A stretch of DNA of 64,000 nt, from the NCBI RefSeq assembly GCF_900112705.1, contig NZ_FOMR01000001.1, positions 236,945-300,944 on the forward strand, given 5' to 3'. The DNA comes from Lentibacillus persicus (GTDB lineage: Bacteria > Bacillota > Bacilli > Bacillales > Amphibacillaceae). Positions 1 through 8,677 of the stretch are shown here, one piece after another; within the stretch, counting starts at the first letter, position 1; each line of letters begins with the position of its first letter. Both the position numbers and the translations under genes were made by a program. Below the pieces are notes generated by a model that searched no databases, was not told where the DNA came from, and saw nothing but the letters and a program-made list of their open reading frames with translations.

Positions 1-1072
1 TCCCAAAGAAACCGGATTTTTCATTTAATCGATGTGCTTCATCGACAACGATAACATCAAATTCGTTCAACTCTGATTTGGTAAAGCTGCCAGACCCTTT
101 AAATAAATTATCAATCTCTGTTTTTTTGATCGTCCCTTTCAGTTTGGAAGCATAGACTTCCCGTGGAGCTGCATTTTTGGAAACATAGAGGGTCATTAAC
201 CCATCATTGATTAGATTAACCAGTAAATTGACAGCCATAACAGACTTACCTGTACCTGGACCTCCGTCGATTACCATAACCTGTTTCTGGGTATTTTTCA
301 GACTGTCAATCGCTAATTGGTAGGCATCTTCGTAAAACACTTTTTGTTCATCAATCATGATAAATTCTTCGTTACCCTTAAGCATGCTGCTCAGCGAGTC
401 CTGCAGTGATTTTGACGGACGGATTCTGCCATGTTCAATTTGATAAATAAGATGATTCTTATCACCTTTGCGGACGTATTTTTTTATAAAATTACGGAGC
501 TTTTGGATTTCTCCTTTTGCGAACACCGGGGCTTTGTTCAAGTGTTCTGTGTAATGACCATCAGTGAGTGGGTCATTTTCTGTTTTTCGGTAATTGTGTA
601 AGTATGCGCATGGATTTAATTCGATTTGCTGCTCCTGTACATTCTCATTAAAATCCTTTATTAAAGCAGCATAGGACCAGGCTTGATAAGATGGATGGGT
701 AACAGAGCGGATTCCTCCCCCCAAAAAAGTACTGACTAAAGCATCTTTACTTTCCACTTTTTCAACCTCTGACCACTGTTTTAATTCCACTATAACAACA
801 TGATCTTGTTCGCCATCATTCCCAGCTACGAGAAAGTCAACCCGTTTTGAAGTATTAGGGATTTTAAACTCAATAGCAACTGTAGATTCTATCGGTATAT
901 CTGGATCCTGCATAACATTCGACATACGCTGTAATGAATTTTCCCAGGAAGCTATTTCTCTTTTGGAAGTTCTACCGATTTTTTCCTGATACGAATGATA
1001 TAATCGTTCGACTAACAGTTCATTCGTAATATCAGATATAAATTCAGTTTTGCTTGCTTCATAAATAATCAT
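1..1072 (-). CDS. DUF2075-type helicase with N-terminal PD-(D/E)XK nuclease-like domain (C-terminus off the edge)
   Basis: The 357 visible residues start at an ATG preceded by AAGGAGA; the gene runs off the left edge. Residues about 60-100 look like a PD-(D/E)XK nuclease core: Asp79 in RVDFLVAG and the E-L-K triad at 96-98. A P-loop, GGPGTGKS, lies at 270-277 and a Walker B/DEAH-like motif, VIVVDEAHRL, at 340-349. This order matches DUF2075 proteins, which join a nuclease-like domain to an SF1-type helicase and often sit in defence or mobile regions. A role in attacking or processing foreign DNA is inference. The helicase C-terminal half is not visible, so intactness cannot be judged. Confidence 0.8.
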   Translation of the reverse strand, partial: MIIYEASKTEFISDITNELLVERLYHSYQEKIGRTSKREIASWENSLQRMSNVMQDPDIPIESTVAIEFKIPNTSKRVDFLVAGNDGEQDHVVIVELKQWSEVEKVESKDALVSTFLGGGIRSVTHPSYQAWSYAALIKDFNENVQEQQIELNPCAYLHNYRKTENDPLTDGHYTEHLNKAPVFAKGEIQKLRNFIKKYVRKGDKNHLIYQIEHGRIRPSKSLQDSLSSMLKGNEEFIMIDEQKVFYEDAYQLAIDSLKNTQKQVMVIDGGPGTGKSVMAVNLLVNLINDGLMTLYVSKNAAPREVYASKLKGTIKKTEIDNLFKGSGSFTKSELNEFDVIVVDEAHRLNEKSGFFG

Positions 1073-1499
1073 AAACTGTCTCCTTATTTACAAATGGTAG
1101 ACTGGATATAGTTATATTTTACCATGTTTATTATAAAATTGAAGGCGAAAGTCGCTGCCTGAGAAAATCCGCTTGGGATTGTGGAAAAGGAGTTTTCGGC
1201 TTAAAGTGTACAATCATAGAAACAAAAACAATCGCTCAATGGCAAATACGCATATACAGAACTAATAAAAACGCTGTTGTTCAGTTCTTCTCTTACACTT
1301 GGTCGATTATATTATGTTAAAATTGGCTTATAGAAAGGGGGAGAGGAAACAGTTGACCTTCTTTCTACGAGAATAGGATTGTTTACACAAAATCATTGAC
1401 CCCCTCTTATTTCACATTATTTTTTCAAAAGGTGGAAAATAGACGAGTGTTACAAATTTATTGTAGAATAAATTTAGTAATTTTAAAGGAGTCCCAAGG
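1073..1499. other. Intergenic stretch without a recognised gene
   Basis: These 427 bases lie between the divergently transcribed helicase and LAGLIDADG genes. No reading frame with a plausible start and ribosome site was found. The right end carries the AAAGGAG site for the gene starting at 1500. The left end carries the helicase gene's ribosome site on the minus strand. No clear promoter with standard spacing and no terminator hairpin were seen, although both genes must have promoters here. Confidence 0.5.
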
Positions 1500-2378
1500 A
1501 TGTTAAATAACTATCTACTGGGTATACTGTACGGTGACGGTTACATACAAATTATTAACAATCGTGAAACTGTCTTTTTTTCCACTACACATAAGGAAAT
1601 TGCTGATAAATTAGTATCCAATTTATCAAACTACGGTATTATACATAATCATTATACAAGAAATAACGATGTTGATTCGAAAAAAGAAAACTATGAAATT
1701 TTAGAGGTTATTCAAATTACTGACCCACGATTTTTGCAGGAACTGAAGGAATGCGGCTATGCTTCTTCAGCAGTAGAGGCACGAATTAAGTTTGATTCGG
1801 ATTTTTTAAGGGGTTACATGGAGTCAAAAGGAACATTTTTCAAATCGCATTCACGCGGAAGTGAATTTTGGAGGATCTCAATTAGTGGTAATTATGAGGA
1901 TTTGACATACATAAAAAAACTTTTTGAAACGAATCTTGGTATCAAGGTTGGAGAAGTTTTGCAAAGGAGAGAACGTGAGGCATATGGTGTTTACAGTAAC
2001 TCATACCGGCTCAGTACACAAAGTAGGGATGCTGTAACTAAGATTATTCAACTGATAAAGGGAGAAGAAATATCAACATATTTAAAAGAAAAAATTAAAG
2101 GTTTTGATCGTTTTCATGCCAATACACCTTTTAATGCTAAACGGAGGGTATTCAAACATTACCGCAATGCGACGTTAGCGATGGCAAGAGAATTGGGTCT
2201 GACAATCAAAGGTATACGTGGGAGTACGGGAACTAAAGGTTTCAGAGCAATATTTCTCTGGGAAGCTGATTGCCCGGTATTATGCTTTAAAGGTTGGGAA
2301 GGAGCATATAAATGGGTCTCTAAAGAGTATGAAAAAAGTACAGGCTACAGGGCTCCAATGGTAGAGTCAGCTGATTAG
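1500..2378 (+). CDS. Free-standing LAGLIDADG-type protein (homing-endonuclease-like)
   Basis: The 292-aa protein has two LAGLIDADG-like helices: LLGILYGDG at residues 6-14 with Asp13, and FLRGYMESKG at 102-111 with Glu108. These are the acidic residues expected of a monomeric homing endonuclease or of the related WhiA/LAGLIDADG-like DNA-binding fold. The C-terminal third is basic (NAKRRVFKHYRN) and may contact DNA. The start follows AAAGGAG at normal spacing. No intron or intein flanks it, so it is free-standing. It could be an active endonuclease or a domesticated DNA-binding protein. The 23-bp gap to the next gene suggests co-transcription. Confidence 0.75.
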   Translation: MLNNYLLGILYGDGYIQIINNRETVFFSTTHKEIADKLVSNLSNYGIIHNHYTRNNDVDSKKENYEILEVIQITDPRFLQELKECGYASSAVEARIKFDSDFLRGYMESKGTFFKSHSRGSEFWRISISGNYEDLTYIKKLFETNLGIKVGEVLQRREREAYGVYSNSYRLSTQSRDAVTKIIQLIKGEEISTYLKEKIKGFDRFHANTPFNAKRRVFKHYRNATLAMARELGLTIKGIRGSTGTKGFRAIFLWEADCPVLCFKGWEGAYKWVSKEYEKSTGYRAPMVESAD

Positions 2379-2401
2379 CTTAAAAGGTAAGAGGTGTTTA
2401 T

Positions 2402-2692
2402 ATGACAGAATTAGAAAAAGCTGTTAAAGAGATTGTAGAAAAGCAAGAGGATAAAGAAAGCTTTGTGAAAGATGTTTTAGAACATGGTTGCGTCAGCGGA
2501 ATTGTCCCTGAATTGGTTTACTATGAAGATACGCATGAATGGTTTGATAAGTATTATGAAGACATTGAGGATTTACGGATAGAAGTAGAAAGTAGCATTG
2601 GTGAGCCATTAAAAATTGGCAATAATGATTTGAAGAATTGGTTAGCGTGGTTTAGTTTTGAAGAGAGTTGTAGGAAGTTGTATGGTAATTGA
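2402..2692 (+). CDS. Small acidic phage/plasmid-type protein
   Basis: A 96-aa acidic protein behind AAGAGGTG, 23 bp after the LAGLIDADG gene. The central stretch, HGCVSGIVPELVYYEDTHEW, is followed by an aromatic, acidic C-terminal half. It resembles small conserved proteins of phages and plasmids (DUF7222-like, from memory) that carry a Gly-Cys-x-Ser-Gly turn before a tyrosine-rich helix. No catalytic motif, signal peptide or membrane segment is present. Function is unknown; the neighbours suggest mobile-element cargo. The call of a real gene rests on the good ribosome site, full-length frame and family resemblance. Confidence 0.6.
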   Translation: MTELEKAVKEIVEKQEDKESFVKDVLEHGCVSGIVPELVYYEDTHEWFDKYYEDIEDLRIEVESSIGEPLKIGNNDLKNWLAWFSFEESCRKLYGN

Positions 2693-2973
2693 GGTAAAGT
2701 TGTAGTTTAGCACCAGACTATTTTTACATTTTAATACATTCTTACCTTATTTGGAATGTTGGAATTTTCTAATTGCCTTTAAAATGTATAAATTGTCTGC
2801 TTTGGCAGATGGTACTTTTAAATTTAATTAAGGAAACCTGTTATTCCTTGAAATTCTCAAAACATGTTGAGAAAGCTTCTTGAGCCAGATTTGCCTTTAG
2901 TTCTTTAAATATAATATAATTTGATAAAAAACCGAAAAAATTTCAAAATACCACATATATGTTGTGTACCTTT

Positions 2974-3010
2974 CCCCCTTTTGCAAGGATAATATTCCTT
3001 GAGAAGGGGG
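2974..3010 (+). promoter_or_regulatory. Strong dyad covering the ribosome site of the XRE gene
   Basis: CCCCCTT (2974-2980) pairs with AAGGGGG (3004-3010), and inside it CAAGGA (2984-2989) pairs with TCCTTG (2996-3001), leaving a 6-nt loop. The outer right arm is itself the Shine-Dalgarno sequence of the XRE gene that starts at 3017. If transcribed, the hairpin would block ribosome access. If the promoter lies inside it, the dyad could instead be the operator bound by the XRE protein. Both readings are inference; the pairing is seen directly. The rest of 2693-3016 is AT-rich and otherwise empty. Confidence 0.6.
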
Positions 3011-3016
3011 ATTGGC

Positions 3017-3259
3017 GTGGACAACGAAAAACTTCGAAAGCATTTTGGCCAGCAAGTGCGTTACTTCAGAGAACAAAATGACTTCAAGATACACGAATTA
3101 GCGGAAGAATTGGGCATCAGCAATAATCACCTCGGTCGAATTGAAAGAGGTGAAAGCGACACGACCGTCACGAATTTATATCGAATGGCTGCCATTCTGA
3201 ATATCCCCGGTTATTTCATTGATGAGATGAAAAAGGTAGTTCAAAGCCAGGATAATTAA
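3017..3259 (+). CDS. XRE-family transcriptional regulator
   Basis: A single-domain helix-turn-helix protein of 80 aa. Residues about 10-70 form the Cro/CI fold, with ELAEELGISNNHLGRIERGE as the classic HTH core. I chose GTG 3017 rather than the upstream TTG 2999 because AAGGGGG (3004-3010) sits 6 bases before GTG. It probably represses its own promoter or a phage-like module. The dyad overlapping its ribosome site is the likely control point. The next gene, a sigma factor, starts about 120 bp downstream. Confidence 0.8.
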   Translation: MDNEKLRKHFGQQVRYFREQNDFKIHELAEELGISNNHLGRIERGESDTTVTNLYRMAAILNIPGYFIDEMKKVVQSQDN

Positions 3260-3381
3260 TCCTCTATATCGCAACGGGCTCTTACCTTTCTTGAAGATCA
3301 CTCCCCTAAGCTTGCATCACAAGGCCATAAACACCTCTCCAACCTATTTTATCTTTATCATCCACACAAAGGAGCAATCAC

Positions 3382-3945
3382 ATGGACAATCGAATATCGT
3401 TTGAGGAAATTTTTGAGCAAAACAAGCGGCGGATACATTATCAGATCCATAAGCTTAACATCCACGATCCGCATGAGGAATTTTTTCAGGAAGGCTTAGT
3501 CGCGATGTGGCGAGCCTACGAATCCTACCAGCCGGACAAAGGCCCCATGGCAACCTACTTCAACTACATGATCCGCAACCGCATGATTGACGCTATCCGC
3601 AAAGACACCCGAAAGCATGAGGCGCTTGAGAAAATCATTCACCAACGCAAAACCCAACTCACTGACGGCAACTACCACCGTAAAAGTGACGCGACCAATC
3701 CCCTGGTCGATGCGCAACACCTCCCAATGCACGATCCCAACCTTTGGAACAATCTAAAATCCCAACTGACGGATAAACAATGGAAATGGGTGCAACACCG
3801 CATCATTCTGGACATGCCTTATAAAGAGATTGCCGAAGCAGAGAATGTAAGCGTCGAAGCCGTGAAAAGCTGGGGCAAGCAAGTCCGGAAAAAGTTTAAA
3901 GACCCCGAATTCCGCAAAGCTATTAATTTGGACAACTCCCTTTAA
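3382..3945 (+). CDS. Sigma-70-family RNA polymerase sigma factor
   Basis: A 187-aa protein with a region-2 segment (about 25-75; EEFFQEGLVAMWRAYESY, then NYMIRNRMIDAIRKD, the -10-binding helix) and a region-4-like HTH (about 125-170; QLTDKQWKWVQHRI, YKEIAEAENVSVEAVKSW). It resembles ECF-size or ComX/SigO-like sigma factors of phages and integrative elements. The start follows AAAGGAGCAATCAC. It lies 44 bp before the DnaD-like gene. Both genes are richer in G+C than their neighbours, suggesting a shared foreign origin. It may direct transcription of element genes; this is inference. Confidence 0.8.
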   Translation: MDNRISFEEIFEQNKRRIHYQIHKLNIHDPHEEFFQEGLVAMWRAYESYQPDKGPMATYFNYMIRNRMIDAIRKDTRKHEALEKIIHQRKTQLTDGNYHRKSDATNPLVDAQHLPMHDPNLWNNLKSQLTDKQWKWVQHRIILDMPYKEIAEAENVSVEAVKSWGKQVRKKFKDPEFRKAINLDNSL

Positions 3946-3989
3946 TTGAAAATAAAATACCTCTACAAGGACAAGGAGCGAATCACGCA

Positions 3990-4994
3990 ATGAATTATTT
4001 AAAAGAACTGAACGCTTTTTATAACAAAATCATTTTCAATCCGCTTTCCGGCTCGGCTGTGGCACTCTGGAACACGCTGATGCATTTAAACAATCTGTGC
4101 GGGTGGCAGGCGACGTTTACCGTCCCTGCTTCCGCCATCGAATTGAAATCAGGCATCAAAGGCACATCCTTCAAACGCGCCCGCGAAGAACTGCAGGACA
4201 AAGGCTATATTGACGTCACGCCGGGCAGGGGCAACCAAGCCGCCACCTACCGCATGCTTTCACAGGTCCAGCCAAGCGGCGGGTTGATGCAGGCGGGACA
4301 GAATACGCAGCCAGCTATGGAAGAACACCGCGAAACGCCTCCAATCGAAAACCCTCACATGAATGACGCTACTGAAACGACTGCCGATGAATCTGTCGAT
4401 GCCCTTGACGGGCACCAGTCAGTCGATTCGGCAGCGGTGGAAAAGGTGGTCCACGAGACGGCCGAGACCCCGGACCACAATACAGACCGCAATACGGCCC
4501 ACAGTTCGGCCCCATTAACTAAACAATACATAAAACAAAATAAAACAAAACATAAACCAACAACAACAACCTCTGACGCTATTCGCTTTTACCAGGAAAA
4601 TATCGGTGTGACCAGTGCGTACATTGCCGGTGACATCAGCAACTGGATTAGTGATATGAGTGATCCGCTCGTTTTGGATGCGTTAAAACGGGCAGTGGAG
4701 CAGGGCAAACCAACCTGGCGCTACGCAAAAGGCATTCTAAAGGCGTGGAAGACGGCGGGAGTTACGACTGTCGAGCAGGCAGCGGCAAATGATAATGCAT
4801 TTCGTAATCGATCGAAGGGCAAGCAGGCTGGCGGCAGGGGAGAAGTGGTGCCTGATTGGTTTAATGAGCGGAAGGCAAAGCGGACTAATCGTGAAGATGC
4901 CTCTGAGCGAAATTCCACGGGGCAAGCTAGAGATCAGGAGGCGTTTGATCGGTTGCTGGCTGAATTTACGGGAGAGGTAGGGCGGGTTGGGTGA
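3990..4994 (+). CDS. DnaD-domain replication-initiation-like protein
   Basis: A 334-aa protein with three parts. A winged-helix N-terminus (1-85) includes AREELQDKGYIDVTPGRG. A polar linker, rich in Thr, Glu and Asp, covers about 90-185. A DnaD/DnaB_2-like domain (about 200-275) contains FYQENIGVTSAYIAGDISNW and the downstream YAKGILKAW motif typical of the family. Such proteins load helicase at phage or plasmid origins. The basic C-terminal tail ends in a low-complexity region. Start is ATG after AAGGAGCGAATCACGCA. With the sigma factor upstream it looks like the core of a phage- or plasmid-derived module; no origin was recognised nearby. Confidence 0.8.
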   Translation: MNYLKELNAFYNKIIFNPLSGSAVALWNTLMHLNNLCGWQATFTVPASAIELKSGIKGTSFKRAREELQDKGYIDVTPGRGNQAATYRMLSQVQPSGGLMQAGQNTQPAMEEHRETPPIENPHMNDATETTADESVDALDGHQSVDSAAVEKVVHETAETPDHNTDRNTAHSSAPLTKQYIKQNKTKHKPTTTTSDAIRFYQENIGVTSAYIAGDISNWISDMSDPLVLDALKRAVEQGKPTWRYAKGILKAWKTAGVTTVEQAAANDNAFRNRSKGKQAGGRGEVVPDWFNERKAKRTNREDASERNSTGQARDQEAFDRLLAEFTGEVGRVG

Positions 4995-5175
4995 GGTGAA
5001 TTTTTTTAGTGCACCAAGTTGTTTGGTGCGAAATACTAATAGAGAATACAAAAATCTTTTTATTGACTGGTAGATACTTTAAAATAATCCCCCTACATAG
5101 TAATATTTATGTAGAATGGAGAATCAAAAATTTTAGCTGAGACTATAAGGAACTATAATTATCGGGGGTAAAAAC

Positions 5176-6792
5176 ATGTATCAGCCAGAACCACAGTCGA
5201 TTACATTTTCCACCTTAATTAGTGATATTGATAAAGGAATTATTAAAATACCACAATTTCAAAGAGATTTTGTGTGGTCGCTAGAGCAGTCTGCTCAACT
5301 CATTGACAGCATAATTAAAGGTTTTCCAATTGGTACTTTTATATTGTGGGAATCTGATGAAAACCTTCGTTCTATCAGAAATATAGGGGGAGCAGACCTT
5401 CCGCCTACACCGCTAGGTTCAATGTGTCAGTATGTCTTGGATGGCCAACAAAGAATGACAAGTTTATATGCAAGTTTAAAAGGATTGGTTGTAAAAAGGG
5501 AAAAGAAATCAGAAGACTTTTCAGGAATTTATATAGATTTAACAGCTAGTTCAGAAGAATCAATTGTAATTACAGATATAAGTGAACTTGAACCGACCGA
5601 ATATATATCTCTCCAAAACTTGCTTCATGGGGGCATCTCTGTATTAGCAGCTTATCCCACAGACCTCCATAACGTATTGGAAAATTATAAAGATAGACTA
5701 TCTACATACCGTTTTTCTACAATATTGCTACGAGGAGCTTCCATTGATGTAGCCACCGAAGTATTTACCAGACTAAATGTAGGTGGGAAAAGTTTGACCG
5801 TCTTTGAAATTATGGTCGCTAAAACGTATGATGCTGAACTAGAATTTGACTTGTCAGAGAAATTCGAAAGTTTTATGCTGGAGTTAGAACAAGTGGGATA
5901 TGAAACAATCTCAGCAAGTAATGTCCTTCAAACCATCTCCGTGCTATTGAAGGGTGAATGTACTAGAAAAGACATATTAAGAATTGATAAGCAAGACTTC
6001 ATTAAAATTTGGGATGATGCCATAAATTCAATAAAAAGCGCAATAGAATATTTTAGAAACAGTTATAGGATACCGGTATCAAAAATATTACCATACAACG
6101 CATTGGTTGTTCCTTTTGCTTATTTCTTTTATAAGCACCCACACAAACCTACAAATGAAAGAAAAACTTATTTGGATGACTTTTTTTGGCGTATATCTTT
6201 GTCAGAAAGATATTCTAACTCATTAGAAGGAAAGCTCGCTCAGGATATTAAAAGGGTGGACAGAATACTGAAAGGTTCTCAGCCTAAGTATGACCACCAT
6301 TTAGATATTAGTAAGGAAGCACTTATCGAAAATGGCGGATTTAATGCGAATAGAAGTTTCATCAAAGCTCTTCTTTGCATTATGGCTTATCAAGAGCCTA
6401 AATCATTTAGCGATAATTCGATTGTGAGAATCAGCAATGACTGGTTAAAGCAGGCCAATAGCAAAAATTATCATCATTTTTTTCCTAAAGCGTATTTAAA
6501 AAAGAAAGGCAAAGAAGAATTTTATATTAACCATATTTTGAATATTACTATAGTGGACGGTTTCTTGAACAAAAATAGAATTCGAGCTAAAGCCCCTTCA
6601 AAATATATGGAGGAATTTAATAACGAAAACGCAGAATTGCTCAATACTATGGAAACACATCTCATAAAGGATTTAAAAGAGTTTGGGGTTTGGGATGATA
6701 ACTATGAATTATTTTTTGAAAAAAGAGCTGAGATATTTAAAGAAGAATGTAAGAAAAGGATAATTGCGACAACCTTAAAGAATAGAAGCTAG
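5176..6792 (+). CDS. DUF262/DUF1524 nuclease (GmrSD-type single chain)
   Basis: A 538-aa protein. The N-terminal DUF262 domain has the marker IKIPQFQRDFVW (about 24-35) and the ParB-like NTP motif VLDGQQRMTS (about 92-101). The C-terminal DUF1524 region has an HNH/His-Me-like motif, HHFFPKAYL (about 435-443), followed by NHILN. These are the two halves of GmrSD type IV enzymes, which cleave modified phage DNA using NTP. Related proteins include BrxU and SspE. Base composition is markedly more AT-rich than the preceding sigma/DnaD pair. The start follows GGGGGTAAAAAC. It is probably a stand-alone anti-phage effector; specificity for a DNA modification is inference. Confidence 0.8.
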   Translation: MYQPEPQSITFSTLISDIDKGIIKIPQFQRDFVWSLEQSAQLIDSIIKGFPIGTFILWESDENLRSIRNIGGADLPPTPLGSMCQYVLDGQQRMTSLYASLKGLVVKREKKSEDFSGIYIDLTASSEESIVITDISELEPTEYISLQNLLHGGISVLAAYPTDLHNVLENYKDRLSTYRFSTILLRGASIDVATEVFTRLNVGGKSLTVFEIMVAKTYDAELEFDLSEKFESFMLELEQVGYETISASNVLQTISVLLKGECTRKDILRIDKQDFIKIWDDAINSIKSAIEYFRNSYRIPVSKILPYNALVVPFAYFFYKHPHKPTNERKTYLDDFFWRISLSERYSNSLEGKLAQDIKRVDRILKGSQPKYDHHLDISKEALIENGGFNANRSFIKALLCIMAYQEPKSFSDNSIVRISNDWLKQANSKNYHHFFPKAYLKKKGKEEFYINHILNITIVDGFLNKNRIRAKAPSKYMEEFNNENAELLNTMETHLIKDLKEFGVWDDNYELFFEKRAEIFKEECKKRIIATTLKNRS

Positions 6793-7011
6793 TCAATCTG
6801 TGGCTAATAAGGGATTTTTTAAAGCGGTAATCAGATGTTTACTTACCTCATGCATCAGGGACGTGACCCTAAATGAAATGCGAACAGGTTTAAATGGAAT
6901 GATCGCATCACGAAGGACGTTAGAACCATTAACTTGGACAAACCCAGAAACGATATTTATACTGATTTGCTTTCGAGAACAGATTATTTTCGCAGGAGGG
7001 GTAGTAGTTAA

Positions 7012-7992
7012 ATGTATAAAATATCCGATAATAAAGTCACGAACCATGCACCTGCAACGTTTGCTGAATTAAACATGAAAGAAAACGATATTGAAGAATT
7101 ATTAAGAAAAAATATTGATATGATATGTGATGAAGAAGAGTCTATGTTAATCGTAGGCAGCCAAGTGCGTAATGCGGAACGCGGTATCAGTGATTTGACA
7201 GCAGTGGATAATAGAGGAAATATCGTTCTTGTTGAAATCAAAAGGGACCGACGGGATATTATTGGGCGTAAAGAATCATTTGAATTCCAGGCAATCCGTT
7301 ACGCGGCCAGCTACGCCACGATTGAAGATCCGGATGATTTAGTAAATAAAATTTACACACCTTATATTGAGAAGTTTCGGGATGAATTTGAAAATGCCCC
7401 TTTGACCAACTCAGAGATCGCCACAAGGAAATTGCAAGAATTTCTGGAGAAACACAATGCTAATGGGATGTTCAATGAGAATCAAAGAATTATATTGGTT
7501 GCCTCTGATTTTGATGAACAAACTAAATCAGCTGTAGCTTGGTTGAATAGTAATAATGTGGATATCAGTTGTTTTAAATTAATTCCACATAAAATAGGTG
7601 ACGAGATATATTTAAATATCGAGAAAGTTTTACCTTTGAGTAGTTATCAGGATCACTACGTTAACTTCTTGGAGGACCGATTGAATAATGTCAAACCTAA
7701 AAAAGGCATCACACGCCGTTCACTTCCAAAAATAGATGAGATGCTTGAATGGGGCGCTGTCAAGGCAGGCGACATTATCGTAGCAAAGGGCCGTGAAGAT
7801 GAAGCCGAATTGCTGGAAAATGGCAACGTCTCAGTAAATGGTGAAGAAACATCTATGCAGAAATGGCTGAAGGAGTTATTTGGATGGTCCAGTATTCAGA
7901 CGTATGTGTTTGCGGTTCATAAAGAAAGCAACAAAACACTTTCGCGTATTCGGGAAGAGTATATGGAGAGTTTGAAAGAAGAAAATGGGTAG
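7012..7992 (+). CDS. NucS/DUF91-like nuclease with C-terminal RAMA domain
   Basis: A 326-aa protein. Residues about 20-200 resemble the NucS/DUF91 PD-(D/E)XK nuclease: Asp in GISDLTAVD and the E-I-K triad in IVLVEIKRD. Residues about 240-320 match the RAMA (restriction enzyme adenine methylase associated) or DUF4357 module, with VKAGDIIVAKG, ENGNVSVNG and the end pattern SRIREEYME. RAMA domains are thought to read modified DNA or act in restriction. Start is ATG after AGGAGGGG. It follows the DUF262/DUF1524 gene by 219 bp of non-coding or decayed sequence, so the two may form a defence pair. Confidence 0.75.
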   Translation: MYKISDNKVTNHAPATFAELNMKENDIEELLRKNIDMICDEEESMLIVGSQVRNAERGISDLTAVDNRGNIVLVEIKRDRRDIIGRKESFEFQAIRYAASYATIEDPDDLVNKIYTPYIEKFRDEFENAPLTNSEIATRKLQEFLEKHNANGMFNENQRIILVASDFDEQTKSAVAWLNSNNVDISCFKLIPHKIGDEIYLNIEKVLPLSSYQDHYVNFLEDRLNNVKPKKGITRRSLPKIDEMLEWGAVKAGDIIVAKGREDEAELLENGNVSVNGEETSMQKWLKELFGWSSIQTYVFAVHKESNKTLSRIREEYMESLKEENG

Positions 7993-8093
7993 TGAAAGGT
8001 AGTTATGTTATTGAGGGTCATCATTAAATATAAGTTGTGAGTTTGTCAAATTAAGTGTGAATCCATAACCACTGTCCAAAAAGGAGAGTGATT

Positions 8094-8399
8094 TTGTTGT
8101 CTTTTACAGTGAATGATGATTTTAATGAGAAGTTGGCGGATATTATTGGTAAAGATCGTGTGAAAGAAATCGAGCAGCGAGACTATTTAGCAGCGCAAAT
8201 TGTGAGTCATCGTCGTAAAAAACAAATGACCCAACAAGAACTGGCAAAAGCCATCAATGTTGCCAAGCCTACTATTATCCGGTTAGAGTCCGGGCTAACG
8301 CAGCCCAATTATCAAACACTTCTTTCCCTTTCTCGTGCTTTAGATACGCCTCTAATAATTGATGCAAAATATGAAGAACATCAAAATGCAAAAACATAA
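8094..8399 (+). CDS. XRE antitoxin-like regulator (HigA-like, partner not seen)
   Basis: About 101 aa. An N-terminal helical arm precedes an XRE HTH at about 40-95 (TQQELAKAINVAKPTIIRLE). I chose TTG 8094 because AAGGAG (8081-8086) lies 7 bases upstream; TTG 8097 is also possible, but GTG 8088 is too close. The layout (arm, then HTH with LSLSRALDTPLIID) is that of HigA/solitary XRE antitoxins. No HigB-like toxin lies upstream, and the downstream 71-aa protein lacks RelE/HigB features. It may be an orphan antitoxin or a regulator of the nuclease gene just before it. Confidence 0.65.
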   Translation: MLSFTVNDDFNEKLADIIGKDRVKEIEQRDYLAAQIVSHRRKKQMTQQELAKAINVAKPTIIRLESGLTQPNYQTLLSLSRALDTPLIIDAKYEEHQNAKT

Positions 8400-8461
8400 T
8401 CCATAACTTGCGAACATCTTGTAAAGTGGTGTTCTGTATGTGTGGTAAGGGGGATAAAAAT

Positions 8462-8677
8462 ATGGCTGATTCACTTTTTAAACATTCGAAAAATGTAGAT
8501 TTGAAAAGAGCTCGTCGCACAAAAGTGAAAGATCCATATGAAATAATCGCTAACCGGTATTTCAGAGAAGATGACTTAGACGCTCTATTTGAAAGTGATA
8601 AGTTATTTCCTCGTCAAGACAGCGTAATTCATCTTGACCCTGAAGATCCGGAACAAAGAAGGTGGTTTGAAACATGA
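8462..8677 (+). CDS. Hypothetical 71-aa protein
   Basis: The frame could start further up, but ATG 8462 is preceded by AAGGGGGATAAAAAT and gives a hydrophilic 71-aa protein with a basic N-terminus (FKHSKNVDLKRARRTKVKD) and an acidic C-terminus ending DPEDPEQRRWFET. I do not recognise the family. It follows the XRE gene by 62 bp and may be co-transcribed. No membrane segment, metal motif or catalytic motif is seen. It could be an unrecognised toxin or a DNA-binding accessory; there is no direct support for either. Confidence 0.45.
   Translation: MADSLFKHSKNVDLKRARRTKVKDPYEIIANRYFREDDLDALFESDKLFPRQDSVIHLDPEDPEQRRWFET

Noticed and set aside
5009-5030. GCACCAA/TTGGTGC hairpin as terminator of the DnaD-like gene
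   Set aside because: The T-run comes before the stem on the plus strand and no T-run follows it. It may be a small dyad, but not a standard terminator.
6793-7011. A 90-codon frame from 6800 between the two nuclease genes
   Set aside because: It has no ribosome site and overlaps the start of the NucS-RAMA gene. Another frame reads ITKDVRTINLDKPRNDIYTD before a stop, but I do not recognise it. I treat the stretch as non-coding or decayed.
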